Assembly (NCBI RefSeq): GCF_040115645.1
Contig: NC_089558.1
Location: 3,224,001-3,288,000, forward strand
Source: Euwallacea fornicatus
Taxonomy: Eukaryota > Arthropoda > Insecta > Coleoptera > Curculionidae
DNA: 64,000 bases
Direction: 5' to 3'
Shown here: in pieces, positions 35,601 to 46,640 of the stretch
Numbering within the stretch: position 1 is the first letter of the stretch
Layout: each line of letters begins with the position of its first letter
Notes under the pieces: model-generated
Seen by the model: only the letters and a program-made list of their open reading frames with translations
Told to the model about the DNA's origin: nothing
Databases searched by the model: none
Made by a program: the position numbers and the translations under genes

Positions 35601-38180
35601 ATCCCTATTAAACAATTTTTTGAGCCCCGATCCAAAAATTCGCGATGGCCCGAGATCGTTTTTATGCGCGATTTCTTCTAATGAAAGATAAAGATGAAGA
35701 ATTTTCATCATTTTTCTCTTGATCCAATAGCTTTACTCAAAATCTCTATAACGACGTTTAGAATAGTAATACCCGCCTATTTTGAATAGTCGCATATATA
35801 CCAATACGTGCATTGCATCAATACACCGTATTTTCTGTCTCCATCCGAATACCAAATATTTGATTGGTCTACATAAAAATTCAGTTTTATACCCAGGAAT
35901 GGAGGATTTTCGACCACGGAAAATCAACAGTGAGAATAAAATTGCAAGGCAGTGGCACTGCCCATTTAGCTTTAACTGAACTTTTTAGCGTAATTAGATT
36001 TGTTTCCGTGGCAGAACTAACTTTACTATTAAAAATTCCGTCAGCGAGCTAGAAACCGCAGTTTGTGTCTTCAACTTGGCCATAGTGGCAACTATGAAGG
36101 TCTGGGAGCTTTATTAGAGCATTGAAAATTTAATTCAGACGTTCAGACTAAATGCTGACAGAAAGTAGGATGATGTGCCTCGTAGAATGGAAATTTTAAA
36201 GTTAGTTTTTGTTCAAATAATGGGAGAAAGTTGTTTGAATACCTCTAGAAGTTATGAAATAAGTGTAGTATATGGTTTCGAAACTCCCTTAAAATTTCTC
36301 CCTCATATTCTCCCTGAATGCCAAAATTGAAACTTTCCATGCAATTCTCCGTTTAAAGATGAGAACGTTTTCATGTTTGAGTGGAACATTTTGAAATTGC
36401 TGCAAAATTCCACAAACATAATTTAAGGCTATATGACTCACCTTTCGTTACAAAGATCGCTTTCATGATCCCATTATATTAACAACACGTCACTAAGCAG
36501 ATTAGTTTCAATGCGATATGGAGAGCCAATTTCCAGCTAATTAATAGAACTCATTCATTACATGGTTCAGATAGTAATTGATCAGTAATTGAGTATAATC
36601 ACATCAGCAATTTTTCTTAATATAAATGTGATTACTCCCATTGAGGTATAGACTTTTTTTGAATGGTATTGAAAACTTCTATGGACCCTAATCTCCTGGA
36701 TATTGAAGCCGCTTTAAGCTTCAAAGGAATAAAAGACCCTCTTCCATATGGGGAGTTTAACCCACTTTGTTGTCAGGGTCACACGACAGGTTAAAGCGAC
36801 CCCTATGTGTGCGAGATCGAAGCACTTGTTATTTTCAAGTCAATTTAATGGTTTCATAAAATCACTGGAAAACAAAATCAATATTTTCACTTCTACTTCA
36901 CTTACTCGCTGTATAGATGGCTCTGCATGAATGCGTTTGCCAGTATGGGACATATCGACTTAGCGCTGTAAAGACTCTAAAGGGTCAATATTGTGAATTT
37001 TGCACCCCTTACGAGATGGCGCTGATTATTTTCGATGTAGGTCAAAAGTTCAAGTTTTCTTATTGTTTTTGCAATTTGCAACAATGATCGTAAGAAATTT
37101 TTAAGCTTTTATTTCTGTCTGAATTCAATATGATTAGCCAGACAGAATTAATCTTTCTGGATGAAGATGTGAGAAATTTGAATCGCCTTTTAGAAATTAT
37201 ACTGATAAATGCAATTTAACGGTGTAAATGAGTATTGTTAGTGTATGAGTGCAAGGGGAATCTGGCCTGATATTTACTCGTAAATAACAGTAGTTGGCAT
37301 AAACTGCAACAAAATTAAATACCTCCGGACACGATTTCGCGCAATAATAATAAATTCGGCATTCAAATACTACACCAATAAAGCTAGTTTAACATTGATA
37401 TTTATAATTGTCTGTTACCTTTATATTTTCTCATTTTTGCTGCCGTTGATGGACCATTCCAGTTAATAATCATAACTTCACTCAACGCCCAAGTGAACCG
37501 AAGATTCCTATCATAAGGACCATTCCGATTGCCGATTGGTCACGATTGAAATTAAAAGTCTCGAGACATAGAAAAACTAAATATTGCGCTTGGATTCCCC
37601 AGAAAATTAAATGGATTATTGGGAGGATCAGGAAATCTTTCTCATTGTGGGTACATGTTTAGTGATTCTAAATTCTGAGTAGAGATTGGATGGATGCAAA
37701 ATACACGTTTTGCATAAGGAAAGTTGGCGCATGGTAATCTGCTTATGGAAAGCTTCGGTTAGACTTTTAGAGGTTTACACAACGTTGTGTTTCTGGAAGC
37801 GTGCGGCATCAACAGAGTGTTTTGACTATTGATTTAATTTAAATAAAGCGTCATAAGCTCATAATTGAGTTAATCATACGTAATTATTTATTTACTACTT
37901 TTTACCATGAAAGCTGTTCGTCAATGCCATTTTCCGGATTTCCTCAAATTTCAGCAAAGTAAACACGATTAATTAACTATAAACTGCGGACAGTGGGTGT
38001 TACCCATCATGGCATCAATGCTGAGGCACGCTGCCCAGTCTGGGCGGAGCCCGAGCAAGCAAAACTTCCAATAAACTCCGTTTCTATTGCTGACCCCTTA
38101 CTATAGCTGTGTTAATTTCAAGCATTTGGACGCGCCTCCGCAGGATTGTATCCTCACACACACAGTCCCTTAGAAAAACT
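32610..38180. other. No recognisable gene
   Basis: The longest interval (about 5.6 kb) without an identifiable feature. Open frames of up to 113 codons (for example 35340-35681, plus) lack recognisable motifs. It may be intron or intergenic DNA, or transposon sequence too old to read. Confidence 0.5.
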
Positions 38181-38189
38181 CAAGATATA

Positions 38190-40389
38190 CAGGGTGTCAA
38201 TTTAATAACTTACCACCATTATTATGTCGAAACGCGATAAAAAAATTTTTAATCGCAGGAACATATCGATTTTTATTTAGATGGACAATTTATATGTGGA
38301 AATCACTGCGCCTCTTTCAACTCTGTGCACCCCAAAGCCACCCAACCAAATATTTTAAATGGTAAAAGGGATTAAGTGACGCATCATTTTAAAGGACTTT
38401 TCATTCTCTACATTTTGGTACTTCATTTGTTACATTTGACTGTTGAATTATCAAATTAGATGTCTTTGATAAATATAAATTAATTTTTCCTATTAGAGTT
38501 TCGATAGCGTTGAAGCTAAGACTTTTCATATAAACATGTCATACGAAAGAATTAGAAAATTGTTGTAATCAACCTCTGCATAGCTGTTTTAATTTATAAA
38601 ACAACTAATTTTCCTACTGATCTTTAAAAAAACACGTACAACGTTGGAATTCCTATTCTTAACACTTATTGTCTAGTAGGTGTCCGAAATGTTCCCCCAT
38701 GTGTTTTTCCAACAATAATAAAACCTATTCTGAAACTCTTCACTGACATTTTCAAATCGTCAATATTATCAGGCAGGATGTGTAAATAACCGGTTTTATA
38801 TGGCCCCATAAACAAGAATCCAACGGCGTTAAGTTTGGTGATCTTGCAGGCCGTTCTATCGGTCCCCTGTTACCAATCCATTTGTCGAGAAATCGGTCAT
38901 GCAATCCTTCTCGCACTAGGCGAAAATAATGTGGTGGAGCCCCATTTTGCTGAAAATATATTAAGCCTTCTTGCCAGATGTTTCCACCAGCTTGATCTTC
39001 CCAATGAGTTATTACTAGAGGTTCAATTGCGTTTTCAGGTAAGTTTAAGTACAGTTCTTCAGTTAATTTTTGCTCAATGATCCTCAATAAGCAAAGGCCC
39101 TATAACGGCATTTCGAAGAATATTAGCTCAAACATCAATTTGTTTTGGCCACTGGTTAGCAACCTGTCTAAAGACGTAGGGATTTTTGTCACTCCAATAT
39201 CGGCACATCTGTTTATTGATCTGACCATTAAGGAAAAGGGCACATACCTCGCCGAAGTAAAAGTTTGTTTAAAAAAAATTGATTATTATTAATTAAGTTG
39301 ATCATAGTTTCGCAAAACTCGATTCTTCAATCAAAATCGTGGTCATAAAGTTTCCGTGGAATTTGTATGTTGTAGGGATGAACTTTGTTTAATTTTTGTG
39401 GTTTTTGTGCAGTTTCATGTGACATTTCAGTTTGACTTGCGACCGTACGCAGTGAATTACACGGTTCTGCAACGAAGGTTCCCACAATTTCCATTTGAGC
39501 AATTTCGTTTAAAATTAGCGGAACAGCCCGGTTTTTGTTTGAAACAAAAGCCGTTTTAGTAACTTATTTTTATTAAGTCTAAAACGTATCTGCGACTCAC
39601 ATTTGAATTCGGATTTTCAGTATTAAAAACTTCCGCTGCTCTTCTTGAGCATCTCGCTTGCTCCCCATGAACAAAAATAATTTCGAAAATTCTTTGTTGA
39701 ACTGTGTGCACCATTTTTTCAATTTCTCATAACAACACACAAATCGTCGTGATAAGTTTTCACTGATTTGAATACTTAGAGACATCGACCACAGGTAATT
39801 TAATAACATTTTCCATGCAAGATAATTTCGAAATTTATTGAAACGATATTCTATTGCAAACAAAAATAAACAATAAAAAAATTCATGTTCTACGTAGATG
39901 TTTCTTTTCATTAGATTGATGAACATTTGCGTCAGACATGAATATATTTTTCCTTTTCATCATAATAATCTTTTTGACAAATTATTAGTCAATAGGTTAG
40001 TAAATTCATTTCTTACAACAATTTCATAATCATAAAACATTTTTGAATTTAAAAAAGTTTTAGTTTTAACGTCATCAAAACACTAATGGGAAAAATGAAT
40101 TTAAAATTTTCAAAGACACCTAATTTTATAACACAACAGTCGAATGTAACAAATGAGGTACCAAAATGTAAAGGACGAAAACCCTGTAAAATTAAGTACC
40201 ACTTAACCCTCTTAACCATTTAAGATATTTGAGAGGTGAGCTCTGAAAGGCAGAGGTTTAAAAGAGGCGCAAGGAATTTTACATAAAAGTTGTTTCCTCA
40301 ATAGCAAAATCGACGTGCTCCGGCGATTTTTAACAAATCTATCCCGTTTCGAGATAATAGAGGCGGGAAGTTTTCAAATTGATGCTCTG
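38190..40389 (-). mobile_element. Transposon with about 400 bp inverted repeats
   Basis: Bounded by TA (38188-38189 and 40390-40391). The left end starts CAGGGTGTCAATTTAATAAC and the right arm is its reverse complement (CAGAGCATCAATTTGAAAAC). The arms align over roughly 400 bp (38190-38580 and about 40000-40389), sharing ACATTTTGGTACnTCATTTG and GCGCCTCTTT. It encodes a DUF4817-type transposase remnant. At 2.2 kb it approximates the size of an autonomous element. Confidence 0.88.
38666..39714 (-). pseudogene. DUF4817-type transposase pseudogene
   Basis: Starts MVHTVQQRIFEIIFVHGEQA at 39714 and continues through AAEVFNTENPN and VSRRYVLDLIK, then a stop. Scattered family blocks follow across frames: KVHPYNIQ and DFDWRIEFCETMINL; a destroyed first catalytic region; YWSDKNPYVFRQVANQWP; LVITHWED; and FQQNGAPPHY, where the second catalytic Asp is Asn. 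Then come WIGNRGPIERPARSP and LTPLDSCLWGHIK with the third Asp, and GEHFGHLLDNK with TAA at 38666. About 350 codons in all, full-length but heavily frameshifted. Confidence 0.82.
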
Positions 40390-40395
40390 TAGATA

Positions 40396-41925
40396 CAGTG
40401 GTGGCCATAAGTATGGAGTATTATTTTAATTTGATAAAATATTTATTAAAAAGTATTAAACAAAAAGTACACAAATGCTTGAAGGACTTTATTTAATTTC
40501 CTATAATTATAACATAAAATTAAGATTTCTAATTGAAAAACTTTTCAGAAAAATGAAAATGAAAAATTACACTTGGACAAAAGTATGGAATATTTTTTTT
40601 ATCATGGTATGGAGCCTGCCATCTTAAGGAAACTCAATATTTTGTGGCATACTCCTTAGCATCTAGGACAGCCTGACATCGACGCTGCATTGAATCAATT
40701 AGATTCTGGCACGTTGAGGAAGAAATGTTTTTCCATTCTTCTTGTATGATCCTCCATAATTCTTCAGTATTTGACACGTGTCTTTGTCTAATTTGTCGTT
40801 TCAAATGGTCCTACAGATGTTCGATGGGGTTTAAATCAGGAGGTTGTGAAGGCCATTCTAGGACATCCATCTACTTTTCAATAAACCAATTTTTAATCAA
40901 CCGCGAAGAATGTTTAGGATCATTATCCTGTTGGAACCGCCATACCAGTGGCATTTCTTCCTCGGCAAATGGAAGCATATGCTGCTCTAGTATATTTTTG
41001 TATAAAAACCGATCCATTATTTCATCAATTTTGGCTAATAGGCCAACTCCAGATCTCGAAAAAGATTCCCACACCATGAAACTCTGACCGCCATGTTTAA
41101 CAGTCGGCTTTTGGTACTTGGGATCAAATCTCTTCCCTATTGGTCGCCGAATATAAGTTTTTCCATCCGAATGAAATAGTTTGAATTTGGTTTCTTCACT
41201 GAAAAGGACGGTTTTCCATTTTTCGGGTGTCCAAAACAGATGTGAGCATGCAAACTTAATTCTGGCCTTCCGGTTTTTTTTTGGAAATTAATGGTTTCTT
41301 CACTGCCAATCGTCCAAACAATACATTATCACATAGACGACGCCTCACAGTACGATCACTAATTTCAATATCACTATTTGTTGTGATTTCTTCCTTTATT
41401 AAGCGCGATGATTTTTCGGGATCTTTGGAGGATATAATTTTAATATGTTGGTCTGTATGGGCTGTAGTTTTTCTGGAACGTCCTGTTTTCGGATGGTTTT
41501 TTACGGCGTTGAATACCCCAAACTTCCTCAAAATTTTCGATACACACCCCTGGCTCACATTAAATGTCTTCGCGATGTCCTTTTGATTGGCTCCGTTATT
41601 TGACATCTCCACTCTTCGTGATCGAAGATCTTCCGAAAGATTTTTTTTTTAACCACTTCGACTTCAAATTTTATCGAACTGTAACACTCAATACTGAATA
41701 CTAAATCCGAAATAAATTTAAATCTATGATATTCCATACTTTTGTCCATCTAAAAAAATTTGTTTATCGGTGAAATTTTTGACAGAACCATTCCATAGAT
41801 ACTCTATGGTTTTAAATGTAGAATTGACCTATCCCAATTTAAATACACCAGAATGGAAGAGAAAAAGTAAAGGCCCTTTAGCTAAATAAAGTTTCAAAAA
41901 TATTCCATACTTATGGCCACCACTG
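40396..41925 (-). mobile_element. Tc1-family IR/DR transposon, complete length
   Basis: A 1530 bp element bounded by TA (40394-40395 and 41926-41927). The ends are CAGTGGTGGCCATAAGTATGG. A second copy of the motif (TGGACAAAAGTATGGAATAT) lies about 180 bp inside each end (40573-40595 and 41727-41750), giving an IR/DR layout. The left end lies only 4 bp from the TA that closes the neighbouring 2.2 kb element. Confidence 0.93.
40633..41700 (-). pseudogene. Tc1-family transposase pseudogene
   Basis: The N-terminus is frameshifted; from 41612 the helix-turn-helix is clear (GANQKDIAKTFNVSQGCVSKIL), followed by KTGRSRKTT, ISDRTVRRRL and KKPLISKKK. After another frameshift come EKWKTVLFSEETKFKLF, where the first catalytic Asp is replaced by Glu, RRPIGKRFDPKYQKPT, KHGGQSFMVW, FQQDNDPKHSSRL with the second Asp, a TAG, PPDLNPIEHL with the catalytic Glu followed by a TAG in place of Trp, and CQAVLDAKEYATKY with TGA at 40633. 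It is clearly of the same lineage as the pseudogene at 24015-25244. Confidence 0.9.
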
Positions 41926-41929
41926 TACA

Positions 41930-42477
41930 TGAACAGGGTCTAGAGTGTCAGAAATATTTTACCCACTCTACAGAGTTGTTCATATATGTAGTGTTAAACG
42001 TTTATCTGTTACTTCTCATCCATTAATTGCCTCTGGCAGAAACTTATTAGTTGGATTGTTTTTTGTCAGACCCGTAAGGGCACGTTTTTTCCTACCATTA
42101 GATAATTCTAAGAAGATCTGCGATTGATTTATTCAGTCGGTCCTGCAATTATGCTGAAAACGCAGATGCTCACCCAGCATGTTTTTGAACGACGAACACC
42201 AGATTGCGGTACCACGAATTAGTCCCTCCCGCCTTGCTTCTGACCTGGAATCAGCCAGAATTCACACAGGAAAAACGTCACTTCTTACAAAAACGTTCAC
42301 AACACACATAGCGACCAATCAGCATAACATCTTACCCCATTTTACTAATATACTAAGATATACCACCTTATAGTCATTAAAGATCGTTGTATTTAGATCC
42401 ACTAATTTAATATCTAATAATTGATAAATAATGTTTTTTAACCGACATTGTTATTAATTGAACAATTAATATCAGTT
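41930..42477. other. No recognisable gene
   Basis: About 550 bp between the Tc1-family element and an LTR-like repeat; nothing identified. Confidence 0.5.
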
Positions 42478-42956
42478 TGTTTAGGGGAATTTGACAAACG
42501 AACAAAACATGTAGGTTTTTATTTCGTTAATCTACGGTATAATTTACAGATTTGTTTATGAGGGTTGGCGCGGCTTTTGTCTTCGCTTCGAAATCGAATC
42601 GAATGTTAGCAGGAATCAGAGTTGAAGTAGAATAGAAATTCCCCGTCTTCGGGAAAGTCTTAAATACTAAACCCTCTGGCGGCATACCATGGGCGTACCC
42701 TGATTGGGGGTGCCATCGACACCGCGTGCTCAACCTGCCACATTGGATCGTGGTGCCGAAGCTGATAAAAAGTTCTTCGTCGGCGGTAATTGCGTCTGGA
42801 TCATTAGAGTCGACAAAGCTTATCATAAGTAATACCAATTTTGACAAAGTCTTCCGCGGGGGACTTCCATGCCGACAAAGTAACCCGGTGGGAATTCTCA
42901 CGCTTCAACCAAGGTCTACCATGGGCGTGCCAAAGAGTTACATCGTCTCCTTAACA
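42478..42956 (+). mobile_element. LTR-like repeat related to the solo LTR
   Basis: Begins TGTTTAGGGGAATTTGACAAACG and ends GTCTCCTTAACA, matching the ends of the solo LTR at 1178-1793. It shares with that LTR the blocks CTTAA(A/G)TACTAAACCC and CATGGGCGT at comparable positions. No target duplication could be found, so either the ends are slightly wrong or the flanks have decayed. Confidence 0.45.
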
Positions 42957-43042
42957 ATAACTTAACCCTAACTTTAACTACAATTTACCACCGTTCCAAT
43001 AGAGTCTCGACGTAATCGAAATGCACAATTAAAAACTGTGTA

Positions 43043-43470
43043 CAGGGTGGTTGATTTGATTACTGGATCTTACATATACATAATGGTCCATCATGCTTTA
43101 TGCCATCACTTTCATTAAGAAAAAAATCTGTATTCAAAAATGCGAAAATTCAAGATGGGATTCGTACGGAAAAACAAAGTTCATAGTGATTGTCGGAAAT
43201 CGAAAAGTCGGATATAAAATATGACATCGTTAAATTGCAGAAGAGGAAGTCTTGTAATGATTAGTCGTCAGTCAATATGAATTACCTTGTTGAATAAGCT
43301 TGCGAAAAAACGTTTTTCCAAAATCACTGTTTTTTCAAATATCTCCGAAAGCCATCGGAATTTTTCAAAATTTAAAACAGCATGTCCTTGAACTCCTATT
43401 GCGTAACTTTACCTCCATTTTACGGACCTCGTACGTTTTATAGTTACCGAGTTGTCTTGCCTAAGTTTGA
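43043..43470 (-). mobile_element. Dispersed repeat R1, copy 3 (inverted)
   Basis: Reverse complement of R1: ATCTCCGAAAGCCATCGGAA at about 43341 and GGATATAAAATATGACATCG at about 43210 match landmarks in copies 1 and 2. The terminus TACAGGGTGGTTGATTTG at 43041 looks like the opposite inverted-repeat end of the family, giving a full length of roughly 450 bp. Confidence 0.75.
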
Positions 43471-43822
43471 GAAAAGGACAGTGCTGCATCGGGGGCGGGT
43501 TACCTTTTGATTTACTAAATTACTGATATATTTTGAAACCGTTTTTTTGGTTTTTAAAATGGCTAAAATTGTAATTTTCTCAAACTGAATTTTCAAATGC
43601 CCGGATCTTCAATTGAGTTCGCATAGGATTCAACGAGTTTATGGAAATATGGTGGGAGACAGAGAACTCCTGAGTTTCTATTGAGGTCTAACGACGATTT
43701 TGGCGTCTGCGTGTCCGGAAAGTTAAAACTCGCCTTTTTAAGGGAATAATTTTTTTTTTTCATTTAAAAATTAACTCTTGGTTTTTTATTTGAAAAAAAA
43801 AATGTTTTTTTTTATTTAAATG

Positions 43823-43938
<116 letters not shown>

Positions 43939-43939
43939 C

Positions 43940-45480
43940 GTGTAAGTTCTATAAGTTTTGCCGAACTGAATTTCGTCCCATAAGGCGGACTCAGAAGTTT
44001 AAGTCGTTAGTGAACCAGCAATTCAGATTATTGCGACCCCGCCTGGGGTATTCTAATCTTCAATCAATTGGCGATACCTCAGAAATGCACGTTCCCATCT
44101 AAACTTTATACATTATGCCGCACGTGTGCTCCTGCCGTAACAACATGACTGACACATTTCTAATACATCCACACCTAATGAATGCATAATAAGAAATAAC
44201 TTTCGAAATGGCAGCTGGAGGGTCTGTCGAGACGCAAATTTTAAAAATTCAACGTGCAGAATTTTCTACAACTTCTGAATACTTTATGAAAGAGGGTCCA
44301 AGTATCGATTCGACCTTACGGCACGTAAGACGTGCACTAATGGGGCATATTACGAACAACTCGTGGGAAAATTATAATACTTCTCAAAGATACTATGAAC
44401 TTTAAATTGTATTAGATTCATTAAGTCAGATGTTGATGCTGGGCTTATTATTTCAAGTTTAAGCTGTGCTTAGGCAATAAGGTCAGGCACGAGGCGGAAA
44501 TTAGTACGTGAGACTCTCATTTGCTTAGAGTTAATTTTACAAAAATATATTAAAAATACGGGGATTTCTCTTATGTAAATAAGCCTTCGTTTTCCCTTAT
44601 AAAATCGTTTTTTTCTTTTGCAGGCATTTTTCTAGAATCATTTAGCCCACCGAGATGAAATAGGGAACCGTCCATAAAACAAAGGATTAGACTTGTCTTT
44701 TTAATTTGACTAACCTATTTATTTGTTTTTTGTATGGGTAAGATATGGTTTCAGTAGCTGGGTAAGAAAGCGAGGGACATTAAAAACTGCAGAAATATTT
44801 CACTTGATTTAGCCCATCTGGAAAATGAAATTACCCCCTGTTCATCGGTCTTTCCCCGCTTTAAAAATGCAAAAAACTTGAAATATTCACAATCTGCCTC
44901 GACTTTCGCCACGAAACAGATTTCGGGGCTTATTGTCGCCTAAAGTCCTTTCAATTTGACAACCGAATAGCGCCGGGACTGCCTCGAATTTTAATTTCCC
45001 TTCACTGGTTTATGAAGTATTCAGAAGTTCGACGGACCTGAAATTTAGGTATTCTGAATTTTATGGTCAGCTAGCTGCAAACCATTTACAACTTCCGGCA
45101 TTTTTTGGAAAAAGTACATCGGGGATTTTCGACTATTTTCAGCATGTACCGGCGTATTGATGTTTTGAAGTTTCGAATTTTCCACGTAAAATTTGAATAA
45201 TAACTGATCTCTGATATTTCATTTGGCTCAGTGCGAGATACGGCTTGAAAATTGTCTGCAGTGCCCTTGGCAAGGGGGAATTACACAGCGCCTGTAAAAA
45301 TGTATCGCAATACCTTTATTACTTCCACGGACCTGATATATTCCCAAAATGTTTAAGCACATCTAATACTATTTTAAACAAGGCAATTAATAAATTATTA
45401 TTTTCGATGTTCAAATTTGTCATCCCTATCTAGCTACCTCTACTGATTTTTTATTTACAAATGGAAAGATGTCGTTGCAG
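43940..45480. other. No recognisable gene
   Basis: A 65-codon frame at 44208-44405 and a 62-codon frame at 45245-45433 show no family features. Nothing else was identified. Confidence 0.5.
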
Positions 45481-45484
45481 TATA

Positions 45485-46632
45485 CAGGGTGTCCCAGAAT
45501 GAGGGGGTCAACGCTTAACCATATGTTCCTTGGTCAAAAATATATCGATACATGGTGATATACTTATGTACGAAATTACCTCCTTCTGGAGATAAAAGCT
45601 CTTAAAGTCTCACATTTTTTTAAGTTTTGCAGATAAGCCGAAAACGGCTGGATGGATTGCTACGAAATTTGGTGCATAATCTTTCTGCTTCTCGGGGCTT
45701 ATTCTGATAAAACCACCAGGGGTAGCGGTCAATTGCTACAGGATCGAATGTTAAATACGCCAGAACTTTTTTATTCGTTCATGCAGACGGTTGGTTTTTT
45801 TTTATGAAATTCCTGGTCAGTTACGCAACTTAAAAAAAAAATCTTTTATTGAATTTTGATTTGGAGCCTCCATTAGACGAAAAAAAAATTAAAATTGTTG
45901 ATAATGTCAGCCCCTCTTCAATGGCCACCTAGATCTCCAGATCTAACTCTCTGCGACTTTTCCATTTGGGACACTCTAAAATCTCGTGTATGTGCTATTC
46001 CTATTCAAAAGGAAGACCACCTAAGAAATAGAATTTCGCAAGCAGCTGATGGAACGCGCAATGATCCAATAATGATCGGAAGATTAAAATTTAATTTTCT
46101 TCGACGCGTGAATCTTTGTATTCGAAAACGGGGTGGACACGTTGAGCATTTATTAAATTAATTGTTTATTGAAATGTATGCTTTTATTTCTTTCTGAATG
46201 GTGTGTATTGACTAACATTATCGACCATTTTAATTTTTTTTTGTCTAATGGAGGTTCCAAATCAAAATTCAATAAGAGATAAAAAAGTTGCGAAACTGAC
46301 CGGGAATTTCATTAAAAAAAAAAACCAACCGTCTGCATGAGCGAATAAAAAAGTGCTGGTGTATTTAACATTCGACCTTGTAGCAGTTGACCACTACCCC
46401 TGGTGGTTTTACCATAATAAACCCCGAGAAGCAGAAAGATTATACACCAAATTTCATAGCAATCCATCTAGCCGTTTTCGACTTATCTGCAAAACTTTAA
46501 AAAAAGTGAGACTAAGAGCTTTTATCTCCAGAAGGAGGCAATTTCGTATATAAGTATATTACCATGAATCGATATATTTTTGATTAAGTAATATGTGGTT
46601 AAGCGTTGATCCCCTCATTCTGGGACACCCTG
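45485..46632 (+). mobile_element. Foldback-like transposon with about 410 bp inverted repeats
   Basis: 1148 bp between TA (45483-45484 and 46633-46634), with ends CAGGGTGTCCCAGAATGAGGG. The two arms (45485-45890 and 46228-46632) match along about 400 bp, including ACGGCTGGATGGATTGCTA, ACCACCAGGGGTAG and CGTCTAATGGAG-type blocks. Only about 340 bp lies between them, and it holds the C-terminal part of a transposase gene. It is non-autonomous. Confidence 0.92.
45895..46161 (+). pseudogene. Transposase C-terminal fragment
   Basis: The frame reads QWPPRSPDLTLCDFSIWD, then the family's terminal helices (LRNRISQAAD) and GGHVEHLLN with TAA. This is the third catalytic Asp block and C-terminus of a DUF4817-type, mariner-related transposase. 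The frame is open for 88 codons and starts inside the gene, so everything up to the third catalytic block has been deleted. Confidence 0.85.
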
Positions 46633-46640
46633 TATAAAAT

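Noticed and set aside
40725..41586. Plus-strand open frames opposite the Tc1-family transposase
   Set aside because: They are antisense shadows of the minus-strand transposase, whose motifs are unambiguous.
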